Origin: CAVPOO01 sp963707015
GTDB lineage: Bacteria; Pseudomonadota; Gammaproteobacteria; Thiohalobacterales; Thiohalobacteraceae
Reading direction: 5' to 3'
Assembly: GCA_963707015.1 (NCBI GenBank)
Contig: CAVPOO010000005.1
Coordinates: forward strand, 19,094 to 83,093
Length of the DNA stretch: 64,000 bases
This document shows positions 52,246-60,804 of the stretch, piece after piece; the first letter of the stretch is position 1; each line of letters starts with the position of its first letter. The notes below the pieces were generated by a model that worked only from the letters and a program-made list of their open reading frames with translations, had not been told where the DNA came from and did no database searches. The position numbers and the translations under genes are program-made.

Positions 52246-52634
52246 CAGGACGTGCTGCGCACCGCCCAGCGTTGACTTGACTTGCTGTGAGACAACGATG
52301 GCAGCATCGATTTTACGCGACCCGGCCGCGACCGTCTGCGCCCGCGGCCGGTGCTCAGTCGCCGTGGTAGCCGAGCCACTGCGCGATGTATTTCGGGCTG
52401 ACCCGCTCGCTATCGCTGACGTTAGCGCCCTGGCGCACCGTGAGCGTGTGCTCGCTGCGGTTGCAGCCGGCGTTTTCTGCTCTACAAACCGGAAAAAATG
52501 TGCAATAGTGGCCCAGTGTCTACGGATGGCTGCCTGTTAATTTGCACTGTTCTCAAACAAATCAGGTAAACATTAGACATGCCACGCAGTCTATGAGTGT
52601 GTCCTGTTGATCAGGATTTAACCAGAAATTGCAT
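52246..52634. other. 389-bp gap with a possible C-terminal remnant on the minus strand
   Basis: On the minus strand, 52490 to 52355 encodes a plausible protein end, NRSEHTLTVRQGANVSDSER and VSPKYIAQWLGYHGD, then a stop. There is no start or upstream domain. I do not recognise it. The promoter of the following kinase gene should lie in the AT-richer 52540-52620 part. Confidence 0.3.
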
Positions 52635-53609
52635 ATGTCAGACACTGAATCACGGACAAAGTCACAACCCGTATGGCCGCAGACCGAATCGGGCACTCAG
52701 CAGGTGCGAAACCATGATGAGCTGCTGCTGGCTTTTACGCAGATACTCGAGCAGGAATCCTTGCCGGCCGAGGGTGGACTGCTGCCATTATTTGAAACCC
52801 TCTATTTACCCATGGCGCAATGGGTGGCCGAGTCACACCAGCACAAGCCGTTGTTGCTGGGTATCAATGGCGCCCAGGGCTCCGGCAAATCCACCCTGAC
52901 CAAGATTCTCCAGGCATTACTCGAAAAGGGTTTTTCCAAGCGCGTTGTTTCACTCTCGATTGATGATCTCTACCTGAGACGCTCGGAACGTGAACAGCTG
53001 GCGCGGGATATTCATCCCTTGCTGGTTACCCGTGGTGTGCCAGGAACCCATGACGTGGCGCTGGCCAAAGACCTGCTGTCAAAGTTAAAGCAGGGCACAC
53101 AGCAGAGGATAACGATTCCCGTGTTTGATAAGGCGCTTGATGATCGTGCTGATGAAGCGTTATGGCAACAGGTAAGCGGCCCGGTCGATATCGCTATTTT
53201 TGAAGGCTGGTGTGTTGGTGTTGCCGCAGAAGACAGTCAAGCGCTTCAAAAGCCTATCAATCGGCTCGAGGCCGAGGAAGATCCTGATGGCGTGTGGCGA
53301 AATTATGTCAATGAGCAACTGAAGGGCCCCTATCAGGAACTGTTTTCGCTCATCGACAAACTGATTATGATGAAAGTGCCGTCTATGGAAAATGTGTTCG
53401 AGTGGCGTTCCCTGCAGGAACAAAAGTTAAGGGTCGCAAGGCAGGACGAGACGTCAGCGACACGTATTATGTCTGAACAGGCATTACAACGGTTCATCAT
53501 GCATTACGAACGCATTACCCGGCGTAGCCTGCAGGAAATGCCCGAGCGCGCAGATGTCGTGCTTGAATTGAATGCTGAACACCAGATTGAACGAGTCAAA
53601 GTGCAATAA
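52635..53609 (+). CDS. D-glycerate 3-kinase-like P-loop kinase
   Basis: A 324-residue kinase: the P-loop is GINGAQGSGKSTLTKILQAL, with VVSLSIDDLYLRRSEREQLA, HPLLVTRGVPGTHDV and the active-site region AIFEGWCVGV following. This set of motifs characterises the phosphoribulokinase/uridine-kinase-like branch containing plant and cyanobacterial D-glycerate 3-kinase. It would convert glycerate to 3-phosphoglycerate, the last photorespiratory step. ATG 52635 is preferred to TTG 52629. It lies near the glycolate salvage genes, which contain a second, unrelated glycerate kinase. Substrate by homology only. Confidence 0.75.
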   Translation: MSDTESRTKSQPVWPQTESGTQQVRNHDELLLAFTQILEQESLPAEGGLLPLFETLYLPMAQWVAESHQHKPLLLGINGAQGSGKSTLTKILQALLEKGFSKRVVSLSIDDLYLRRSEREQLARDIHPLLVTRGVPGTHDVALAKDLLSKLKQGTQQRITIPVFDKALDDRADEALWQQVSGPVDIAIFEGWCVGVAAEDSQALQKPINRLEAEEDPDGVWRNYVNEQLKGPYQELFSLIDKLIMMKVPSMENVFEWRSLQEQKLRVARQDETSATRIMSEQALQRFIMHYERITRRSLQEMPERADVVLELNAEHQIERVKVQ

Positions 53610-53684
53610 GACTCTCCGGTTTTTTCGATACCGTAAGCGACCCCGCGGCATTTTTTCAAAGGCAGCCAAGTGCGAGAGAAGACT

Positions 53685-54056
53685 ATGCAACGCATTCGAA
53701 TTTCCTGGCCGGCAGGCGACGTGTCGGCGCAGCTCGACGACACACCGACCACGCGCAAACTGCTCGCCGCTCTGCCCTACGAGGCCGCGGCGAGCACGTG
53801 GGGCGACGAGGTCTATTTCAGGCTTCCCTTCGCGGCCGAAGCTGAGCCCAACGCGACGTCCGTCGTGGACAAGGGTGCCGTCTGCTTCTGGCTGGACGGC
53901 AGCTCGCTGGCCCTGCTTTTCGGGCCAACGCCGGTCTCCACGGGCGATGAATGCCGGCTGATAAGCGACGCCAATGTGCTGGGTATGATTGAGGGGGACC
54001 CGACGCTGCTCGGCTCGGTTCGCAGCGGAGATACCGTTCGCGTGGAGTTAGTGTAG
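53685..54056 (+). CDS. cyclophilin-like fold protein (DUF369/TM1367 type)
   Basis: A 123-residue all-beta protein: ISWPAGDVSAQLDDTPTTRK, LLAALPYEAAASTWGDEVYF and VDKGAVCFWLDGSSLALLFG match the small cyclophilin-like proteins of bacteria and archaea. They share the cyclophilin barrel but not the isomerase active site, and their function is unknown. The start is ATG 53685 with GAGAGAAG upstream. It stands 75 bp after the kinase and may be cotranscribed. Confidence 0.8.
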   Translation: MQRIRISWPAGDVSAQLDDTPTTRKLLAALPYEAAASTWGDEVYFRLPFAAEAEPNATSVVDKGAVCFWLDGSSLALLFGPTPVSTGDECRLISDANVLGMIEGDPTLLGSVRSGDTVRVELV

Positions 54057-54150
54057 CGCTCGATTGGAACGAGTCTGTACGGCCGGCTGGCGCGCAGAGG
54101 AAGCGGATTTTTGTTGAGCGGGAATTCGAAATGGTGCCCGGCTTACCCTG

Positions 54151-54334
54151 AATGGCACTTACTTAAGCGGTTCCACAATCGATGTAGGGTGGGTTAGGCG
54201 CGCAGTTTGTGCCGTAACCCACCGGATGTGCCGGCAGGCACGCATCAAATATTCATCGTGTTGCTTCGCAACGCCTGGTGGGTTACGCAAAAAGCGCTAA
54301 TCCACCCTACATTTCGACTTAAATAAGAGCCATT
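54151..54334. mobile_element. complete MITE with terminal inverted repeats and 12-bp target duplication
   Basis: The 184-bp element starts aatggcacttacttaag and ends cttaaataagagccatt (imperfect 17-bp terminal inverted repeats). Both flanks carry cggcttaccctg (54139-54150 and 54335-54346), a 12-bp direct repeat as expected of target-site duplication. Internally there are two hairpins based on gtgggtta. It encodes no protein. A duplication of this length fits IS4-type transposases; that assignment is inference. Confidence 0.9.
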
Positions 54335-54396
54335 CGGCTTACCCTGACCTCCCAGAGCCGACGGCGGGTCGCTGCCTCAGAGCACCGCGTCCGCCT

Positions 54397-55290
54397 TCAC
54401 GATTTCGCCCGAACCCGGTCGCGCGCTTGCGCATCGTCGCCGGGCGGGTGCAGCCGCCAGTCGGGCAACCGCCCACCGAGCGCCTCAGTAATCTCGGCCG
54501 TCGCTTCCACCACCATATTGCCCAGGGTAGCGATGCGATCGCGGTCGATGCGTGCCCTCGGACCGGAAAGAGAGATCGCCGCCAGGGGCTCGGCATACTC
54601 GTCGTGCAGCGTCGCCGCGACACAGCGCAGGCCGATGGCATGTTCCTCGTCATCGATGGCGTAGCCGCGGCGCCGGATGTCCTCCAGAACCGCCCGCAGC
54701 CTGGCCGGCGTGTCGACGGTATTGGGCGTCACCCGCGCCAGCCCGCGACGATGCAGGATGGCGCTCACCTCATCATCGGGCAGTGCCGCAAGCAGCGCCT
54801 TGCCCACCGCCGAGGCGTGCACGGGCGCACGTCCGCCCAGTTTGGCGAGCATGCGCATCATCTCGTGGCATTCAACTTGCGATAGCAGCACCGCCTGACC
54901 GTCATCCAGCACGGAAAGATTGGCGGTCTCGCCCGACTCCTCCATCAGGCGACGCATGACCGGCCGCGACACCTCGACGAAGTCGCGGTGATAGAGAAAG
55001 GCGTTACCCACGGTAAACGTCTGCACGCCGATAAACCATCGCCCGCGCTGGGCGTCCTGGCTCACGAAGCGCATCTTTTCGAAGGTCTTCAGCAGCCGGT
55101 GGGTGGTCGAAGCAGCGAGTCCGACGCGCTGGGCGAGGTCGGTCAACGCAACACCGTCGCGCGCCTCGGCCAGGCGTTCGAGGATAGTCAACCCGCGGAT
55201 CAGCGACTGGACCTGTCCGGTGCCTTCACGGGCGGTGCGCGCCGTTCCGCGGTGGGTTTTGATGCTGGCGACCTTCGTTTCGTTGGCCAT
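54397..55290 (-). CDS. IclR-family transcriptional regulator
   Basis: A 297-residue regulator: N-terminal winged helix (LIRGLTILERLAEARDGVAL, then LAASTTHRLLKTFEKMRFVS) and a C-terminal ligand domain (SRPVMRRLMEESGETANLSV, VHASAVGKALLAALPDDE, GYAIDDEEHAIGLRCVAATL). It resembles AllR/GclR-type repressors that sense glyoxylate or allantoin metabolites. It is divergent from gcl, with an operator-like palindrome between them, so it probably controls gcl-hyi-glxR and itself. Start 55290 (MANETKV) is preferred to 55323. Confidence 0.9.
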   Translation of the reverse strand: MANETKVASIKTHRGTARTAREGTGQVQSLIRGLTILERLAEARDGVALTDLAQRVGLAASTTHRLLKTFEKMRFVSQDAQRGRWFIGVQTFTVGNAFLYHRDFVEVSRPVMRRLMEESGETANLSVLDDGQAVLLSQVECHEMMRMLAKLGGRAPVHASAVGKALLAALPDDEVSAILHRRGLARVTPNTVDTPARLRAVLEDIRRRGYAIDDEEHAIGLRCVAATLHDEYAEPLAAISLSGPRARIDRDRIATLGNMVVEATAEITEALGGRLPDWRLHPPGDDAQARDRVRAKS

Positions 55291-55536
55291 GGAATAGGGG
55301 TTCTCGCCGTTTCGGGTAAGCACCGATGATATCCACGATCGCGCCCCCTGTCCACATGGCAGAAATCCATTCCAAAACCTGCCGCCGCTCCGGTGACGGG
55401 CGCGGTCTCAACCGGGCCCCCAAAGGCAGCCAAGCGCATCCTTAACCTCTCTATTTGCAGGCGTTTTTATATTTCCCCGTCGCTTTATGGAGCCGGACAC
55501 GCCGCTCTTATGGAGCGCGAAGGCGTTTTCCGGCAG

Positions 55537-55589
55537 TCGGAATCGATTTCCAAAACCTATTGACGTCACGCCCCGACCCCCGATACACT
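55537..55589 (+). promoter_or_regulatory. gcl promoter with IclR-like operator
   Basis: tcggaatcgatttccaa (55537-55553) is a near-palindrome resembling AllR/GclR sites with GGAA...TTCC cores; a further TTCCG/CGGAA pair overlaps its left side. It is followed by TTGACG (55560-55565) and, after 18 bases, TACACT (55584-55589). The operator sits just before the -35 box, about 90 bp upstream of the gcl ATG. Confidence 0.55.
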
Positions 55590-55638
55590 TGCGTCCAGAA
55601 TTGAATCCCGGCTCGCACCGAATGGAGGTTACAGACCC

Positions 55639-57414
55639 ATGGCCATGATGAAAACGACCGAAGCCGCTGTGCATGTGATGAAGAAGGAAGGCATTGCTGT
55701 CGCGTTCGGTATTCCCGGCGCAGCGATCAACCCTTTCTACGCGGCGCTGCGCAAGCTTGGCGGTGTCAATCACGTACTGGCTCGTCATATGGAGGGCGCT
55801 TCGCATATGGCCGAAGGCTACACCCGCGCCGCCCCCGGCAATATTGGTGTGTGCATCGGGACCTCGGGCCCTGCCGGCACCGACATGATCACCGGCCTGT
55901 ACTCTGCTGCCGCGGACTCCATTCCGATCCTGTGCATTACCGGTCAGGCCCCGCGCGAGCGCCTGTACAAGGAAGACTTCCAGGCGGTCGACATCGAGAG
56001 CATCGCGAAGCCTGTGACCAAGATGGCGGTGACCGTGCGCGAGCCAGGCCAGGTGCCTCGGGTGTTCCAACAGGCATTCCATGAAATGCGTTCCGGTCGT
56101 CCCGGTCCGGTGTTGATCGACCTGCCTCTCGATATACAGATGGCGGATATTGAATTCGACCCGGATACCTATGAGCCTTTGCCTGTTTACAAGCCTTCAG
56201 CCACCCGCGCGCAGGTTGAAAAGGCGCTGGCCATGGCGAATGAGTCTGAACGACCGGTGATCGTTGCCGGCGGCGGGGTGATCAATGCCGATGCCAGTGC
56301 CTTGCTGACCGAATTTGCCTCGATCACGAATATTCCCGTGATCCCGACCCTGATGGGCTGGGGTGCGATTGCCGAAGACCATCCGCTGATGGCCGGGATG
56401 GTAGGCCTGCAGACATCGAATCGCTACGGTAATGCCACCCTCCTCGAATCGGACTTTGTGCTGGGTATCGGTAACCGGTGGGCCAACCGTCATACCGGCT
56501 CGATACCTGTGTACACGAAAGGCCGCAAGTTCATTCACGTGGACATCGAGCCCACCCAGATCGGTCGGGTGTTCAACCCGGACTACGGCATCGTTTCGGA
56601 CGCCAAAGCCGCCCTGGAGTTGTTTGTGGAAGTCGCGAAAGCAATGAGGGCTGCCGGTAAGCTGCCGAATCGCAACGACTGGGTTGATTCCTGCCAGCAG
56701 CGCAAGCGCACAATGCTGCGTAAGTGCGACTACAATGAGGTGCCGATGAAGCCGCAGCGCGTTTACAAGGAGATGGACAAGTTCTTCGATAAGGACACGC
56801 GTTACGTGACAAGCATCGGCTTGTCGCAGATCTCGGCTGCACAGCATTTGCGCGTCTACAACCCACGCCACTGGATCAACTGTGGTCAGGCCGGTCCGCT
56901 GGGCTGGACGATTCCGGCGGCGATTGGCGTCAAAGTCGCTGATCCCGGTGGTGATATCGTCGCCATTTCGGGTGACTTCGATTTTCAGTTCATGATCGAG
57001 GAGCTGGCCGTTGCTGCGCAGCACCGGGTACCCTACATCCATATCCTGGTGAACAACGCCTACCTGGGACTGATCCGTCAGGCGCAGATGAACTTTGACA
57101 TGGACTTCAACGTGAGACTGGACTTCGAGAACGTCAACTCGCCGGAAGTCAACGCCTATGGCGTCGACCACGTGAAGGTGGCTGAGGGCCTTGGATGTAA
57201 AGCGGTGCGCATCTTTGATCCCAAAGATATCCAGGCCGGTCTTGCCCGCGCCCGCCAGTTGATGGACGAGTTCTCCGTACCGGTTGTCGTCGAGTTCGTG
57301 CTGGAGCGCGTGACCAACATTCCGATGGGGCCTGAAATCGATAACATCAACGAGTTCGGCCAGGCTATCGATGTACCGGACAAGAAGGCGGATAAGTCCA
57401 AGAAAGCGGCTTAG
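55639..57414 (+). CDS. gcl: glyoxylate carboligase (tartronate-semialdehyde synthase)
   Basis: A 591-residue thiamine-diphosphate enzyme joining two glyoxylates to tartronate semialdehyde plus CO2. The three domains (N-terminal PYR to about 180, central to about 340, C-terminal PP) are complete. EGASHMAEGYTRA and SGPAGTDMITGLYSAAADS follow the enterobacterial enzyme, and GDFDFQFMIEELAVAAQHRV then VNNAYLGLIRQ form the ThDP-binding part. In known Gcl a Val replaces the usual catalytic Glu at residue 51; here it is Met. AGGAGG-like GGAGG precedes the ATG. It is first in the salvage operon and divergent from iclR. Confidence 0.95.
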   Translation: MAMMKTTEAAVHVMKKEGIAVAFGIPGAAINPFYAALRKLGGVNHVLARHMEGASHMAEGYTRAAPGNIGVCIGTSGPAGTDMITGLYSAAADSIPILCITGQAPRERLYKEDFQAVDIESIAKPVTKMAVTVREPGQVPRVFQQAFHEMRSGRPGPVLIDLPLDIQMADIEFDPDTYEPLPVYKPSATRAQVEKALAMANESERPVIVAGGGVINADASALLTEFASITNIPVIPTLMGWGAIAEDHPLMAGMVGLQTSNRYGNATLLESDFVLGIGNRWANRHTGSIPVYTKGRKFIHVDIEPTQIGRVFNPDYGIVSDAKAALELFVEVAKAMRAAGKLPNRNDWVDSCQQRKRTMLRKCDYNEVPMKPQRVYKEMDKFFDKDTRYVTSIGLSQISAAQHLRVYNPRHWINCGQAGPLGWTIPAAIGVKVADPGGDIVAISGDFDFQFMIEELAVAAQHRVPYIHILVNNAYLGLIRQAQMNFDMDFNVRLDFENVNSPEVNAYGVDHVKVAEGLGCKAVRIFDPKDIQAGLARARQLMDEFSVPVVVEFVLERVTNIPMGPEIDNINEFGQAIDVPDKKADKSKKAA

Positions 57415-57435
57415 TCTCCGTATTTTCACAAGGAT

Positions 57436-57462
57436 GGGCGCACCCCACTTCCGGGTGCGCCC
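57436..57462 (+). terminator. intercistronic hairpin between gcl and hyi
   Basis: Perfect 10-bp stem gggcgcaccc / gggtgcgccc, 7-base loop, 22 bases after the gcl stop. Only tgttaata follows, so it is a poor terminator. More likely it protects the gcl mRNA or partly attenuates the downstream genes. Confidence 0.5.
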
Positions 57463-57490
57463 TGTTAATAACCGGACCTAAGGAGCTCAG

Positions 57491-58267
57491 ATGCCAAAAT
57501 TCGCTGCCAATCTCACCATGATGTACAACGAGGTCGACTTCCTCGACCGTTTCGAGGCCGCCGCCAGATCGGGCTTCAAGGGGGTCGAGTATCTGTTCCC
57601 CTATCCCTTCGGAAAAGACGAACTGGCTGAACGCCTCGAACAGCACGGCCTGACCCAGGTGCTGCACAACCTGCCCGCCGGCGACTGGGGGGCGGGCGAG
57701 CGCGGTATCGCCTGTCTGCCCGACCGCGTGGGAGAATTCCAGGACGGCGTCGGTGCTGCCATCGAGTACGCGCAGGCGCTCGGCTGCAAACAGATAAACT
57801 GCCTCGCCGGCATCAGCCCGGCGGGGGCGGACCCCGAGACGGTGCGCGCGACCTTCGTGTCGAATCTGAAGTTTGCCGCCGACAAGCTCAAGCAAGCCGG
57901 TATTCGACTGCTGATCGAGCCGATCAACACACGCGACATCCCCGGCTTCTTTCTGAGTCATACCCAGCAGGGCCTCGATATCATGGACGACGTGGGCTCG
58001 GACAACATCGCCCTGCAATACGACATCTATCATATGCAGATCATGGAAGGTGACCTCGCCCCCACCATCGAGCGCAACCTGGCGCACATCGCGCACATGC
58101 AGCTTGCGGACAACCCGGGTCGTAACGAGCCGGGTACCGGCGAGATCAACTACCCGTTCCTGTTCGGATTCATCGACAGGCTGGGTTACGACGGCTGGAT
58201 CGGATGTGAGTACAAGCCGGCTGCCAGGACCGAAGACGGGTTGGACTGGATCAAACCGTATCTGTAA
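57491..58267 (+). CDS. hyi: hydroxypyruvate isomerase
   Basis: A 258-residue TIM-barrel isomerase interconverting hydroxypyruvate and tartronate semialdehyde. FKGVEYLFPYPFGKDELAER, LHNLPAGDWGAGERGIACLP and LLIEPINTRDIPGFFLSHTQ contain the metal-ligand acidic residues; YDIYHMQIMEGDL and GEINYPFLFGFIDRLGYDGW then GCEYKP complete the site. The length equals the E. coli enzyme. AAGGAG precedes the ATG. It lies between gcl and the reductase. Confidence 0.9.
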   Translation: MPKFAANLTMMYNEVDFLDRFEAAARSGFKGVEYLFPYPFGKDELAERLEQHGLTQVLHNLPAGDWGAGERGIACLPDRVGEFQDGVGAAIEYAQALGCKQINCLAGISPAGADPETVRATFVSNLKFAADKLKQAGIRLLIEPINTRDIPGFFLSHTQQGLDIMDDVGSDNIALQYDIYHMQIMEGDLAPTIERNLAHIAHMQLADNPGRNEPGTGEINYPFLFGFIDRLGYDGWIGCEYKPAARTEDGLDWIKPYL

Positions 58268-58330
58268 ACCACAACTCACGACGTGCCATCCCCGGGATGG
58301 CCGCTGACTTAACACTGGAGGTTCTGGATC

Positions 58331-59218
58331 ATGAGTAAAGTCGGGTTCATCGGTTTGGGCATCATGGGCAAGCCCATGGCGGGTCATCTCATCGACGGCG
58401 GACACGAGCTGTACGCCTTCGACGTCAACGGCGTGCCCAAGGAGCTGGCCGACAAGGGGGCAAAGTCCTGCACGAGTTCCAGGGAAGTGGCGGAAAACGC
58501 AGAGATCATCGTGGTCATGGTGCCCGACACGCCTCACGTCCAGGCAGTGCTGTTCGGAGACAATGGCGTGGCCGACGGTATCTCCAAGGGCAAGATCGTC
58601 GTGGACATGAGCTCCATTGCCCCTATCGAGACCAAGGGGTTCGCCGCCAGGATCAACGAACTGGGCTGCCAGTACCTCGACGCGCCTGTGTCGGGGGGTG
58701 AAGTCGGGGCAAAGGCCGGGACGCTGACCATCATGGTGGGCGGCACCCAGGAGACCTTCGACAAGGTCAAGCCCCTGTTCGATCTCATGGGTAAGAACAT
58801 CACCCTGGTGGGTGGCAACGGCGACGGCCAGACCTGCAAGGTGGCAAACCAGATCATCGTGGCCCTCAACATCGAGGCGGTGTCCGAAGCGTTGTTGTTT
58901 GCCTCACGCGCAGGCGCCGACCCGGCAAAGGTCCGCGAGGCGCTCATGGGTGGCTTCGCCTCCTCCAAGATCCTCGAAGTCCACGGCGAGCGCATGATCA
59001 AGCGCACCTTCGACCCGGGCTTCCGCATCGAGTTGCACCAGAAGGACCTCAACCTCGCGCTGTCCGGAGCCCGTGCGCTGAGCATCAGCCTGCCTAACAC
59101 GGCCACCGCTCAGGAGCTGTTCAACTCCTGCGCCGCCCACGGCGGTGCCGGCTGGGATCACTCGGCGCTGTGCCGGGCGCTGGAGATGATGGCCAATCAC
59201 GAGATCGCCAAGGGCTGA
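58331..59218 (+). CDS. glxR: tartronate semialdehyde reductase
   Basis: A 295-residue beta-hydroxyacid dehydrogenase reducing tartronate semialdehyde to glycerate with NAD(P)H. The Rossmann start is GFIGLGIMGKPMAGHLIDGG; the substrate motif DAPVSGGEVGAKAGTLTIMV and catalytic Lys in GDGQTCKVANQIIVALNIEA are intact. CTGGAGG precedes the ATG. Its stop is close to, or overlaps, the kinase start. Confidence 0.95.
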   Translation: MSKVGFIGLGIMGKPMAGHLIDGGHELYAFDVNGVPKELADKGAKSCTSSREVAENAEIIVVMVPDTPHVQAVLFGDNGVADGISKGKIVVDMSSIAPIETKGFAARINELGCQYLDAPVSGGEVGAKAGTLTIMVGGTQETFDKVKPLFDLMGKNITLVGGNGDGQTCKVANQIIVALNIEAVSEALLFASRAGADPAKVREALMGGFASSKILEVHGERMIKRTFDPGFRIELHQKDLNLALSGARALSISLPNTATAQELFNSCAAHGGAGWDHSALCRALEMMANHEIAKG

Positions 59219-59247
59219 TCAAGGTATCTCTGCGGCCACACCGGGCG

Positions 59248-60510
59248 GTGGACTCTCCCCGGGAACTCCTGCAGGAGCTGTTCGAGGCGGCGGTCAACGC
59301 CGCCTCCCCGGCTCACTGCCTGCCGGCGCACCTGCCTGAACCACCCAGGGGTCGCACCGTGGTGGTCGGTGCGGGGAAAGCGGCCGCGTCCATGGCACGC
59401 GCGGTGGAAGCACACTGGGCGGGACCGCTGTCGGGCCTGGTGGTCACCCGCTACGGCCATGGGCTGCCGCTGCAACGCATCGAGCTGGTGGAGGCCGCAC
59501 ACCCCGTTCCCGATGCCGCCGGCCGCGCGGCGGCGCGGCGCATCCTGGATAGGGTGCAGGGACTGAGTGCCGACGACCTGGTCCTGTGCCTGATCTCGGG
59601 CGGTGGGTCCGCCCTGCTCGCCCTGCCCGCGCAGGGACTCAGCCTGGAGGATACGCAAGCCGTCAACAAGGCGCTGTTGCGTTGCGGGGCCAACATCACC
59701 GAGATGAACTGCGTTCGCAAGCACCTCTCCGCCATCAAAGGCGGCCGCCTGGCCGCGGCAGCGGCCCCGGCACAGGTCGTCTCGCTGCTGATCTCAGACG
59801 TACCCGGTGACGACCCCGCCGTCATCGCCTCGGGACCCACGGTTGCCGACCCGACCACCTTCCGCGATGCACTGACCATCCTCGAGAAGTACGGGATCGA
59901 AGCGCCCAGGGTGGTTCACGAGCATCTGCGCCGTGCGCATGAGGAGACGCCCAAGCCCGGCGACCCGCGCCTGGCGCGGGCGCGGACCGTGATGCTGGCC
60001 ACCGCGCAGGATGCCCTCGAGGCGGCCGCGGCCATGGCCGCGGCCGCCGGCTACAGGCCAGTGATCCTTGGCAACAGCATCGAGGGCGAGGCACGGGACG
60101 TGGCCCTGGTGCATGCCGGCATAGCACACCAGGTCGCGGGACACGGACAGCCGGCTGCGGCACCCTGCGTGCTGCTGTCGGGCGGCGAAACGACCGTAAC
60201 GGTACGTGGCCAGGGCCGCGGTGGTCGTAACCTGGAGTTCCTGCTCGCCCTTGCCGTGGCGCTCAAAGGCCACGCGCGCATCCATGCCATCGCCTGCGAT
60301 ACCGACGGCATCGACGGGACCGAGGACAATGCCGGCGCCATCCTCACGCCGGACAGCCTCGCGCGTGCCGAACGCGCCGGCCTGAATGCCAGAGAGCGCC
60401 TGGCGGACAACGATGGTTACGGCTTTTTCGCCGCGCTAAACGACCTGGTCATCACCGGCCCGACGCTTACCAACGTCAACGACTTTCGCGCGATTGTCAT
60501 CGACCCCTGA
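59248..60510 (+). CDS. ttuD: glycerate 2-kinase (MOFRL family)
   Basis: A 420-residue glycerate kinase of the DUF4147/MOFRL type making 2-phosphoglycerate. TVVVGAGKAAASMARAVEAH and LVLCLISGGGSALLALPAQG form the nucleotide and substrate sites; ITEMNCVRKHLSAIKGGRLA follows. The MOFRL domain (LSGGETTVTVRGQGRGGRNL, then ACDTDGIDGTEDNAGA) ends the protein. The start is uncertain: GTG 59248 keeps the usual N-terminus, CTG 59230 has AAGG closely upstream, and GTG 59170 would overlap glxR by 49 bases. Confidence 0.9.
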   Translation: MDSPRELLQELFEAAVNAASPAHCLPAHLPEPPRGRTVVVGAGKAAASMARAVEAHWAGPLSGLVVTRYGHGLPLQRIELVEAAHPVPDAAGRAAARRILDRVQGLSADDLVLCLISGGGSALLALPAQGLSLEDTQAVNKALLRCGANITEMNCVRKHLSAIKGGRLAAAAAPAQVVSLLISDVPGDDPAVIASGPTVADPTTFRDALTILEKYGIEAPRVVHEHLRRAHEETPKPGDPRLARARTVMLATAQDALEAAAAMAAAAGYRPVILGNSIEGEARDVALVHAGIAHQVAGHGQPAAAPCVLLSGGETTVTVRGQGRGGRNLEFLLALAVALKGHARIHAIACDTDGIDGTEDNAGAILTPDSLARAERAGLNARERLADNDGYGFFAALNDLVITGPTLTNVNDFRAIVIDP

Positions 60511-60673
60511 GTGCGACGCGCCAGCGGCACGGCCTTCCCGGCCTGAGGTACAATGGCGCCCATGACAGCCGGGCGCGGTAGAATCAGCCTGAGTCCGACA
60601 CACTTGATGCTCTTTCGGCTTGATACGAACGTGTGCTGACAATTCACACTGAGTGCCAGTAATCTTATTTATA

Positions 60674-60754
60674 GCCACGGAATCCACGGAAAAACACGGA
60701 GACAACAAAAACGCACTCCAATATTTTTCCGTGTTTTTCCGTGGATTCCGTGGC
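60674..60754. repeat. 27-bp perfect inverted repeat
   Basis: The left arm (60674-60700) begins gccacggaatccacgg and its exact complement occupies 60728-60754, with a 27-base spacer. A shorter relative (tggattccgtggc) occurs at 26055-26067. Widely dispersed gccacgga-type repeats are known in proteobacteria. It lies between ttuD and glcD and may terminate transcription or be a small non-autonomous element. Confidence 0.8.
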
Positions 60755-60804
60755 CATACTATCCGTCATCATCAGATTGAAAAAAATGTTAGAGGGACGG
60801 GATC

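Noticed and set aside
56197..57429. 410-codon minus-strand frame
   Set aside because: Antisense to gcl, which is nearly colinear with the known enzyme.
57365..58537. 390-codon minus-strand frame
   Set aside because: Antisense to hyi and the start of glxR; no domain.
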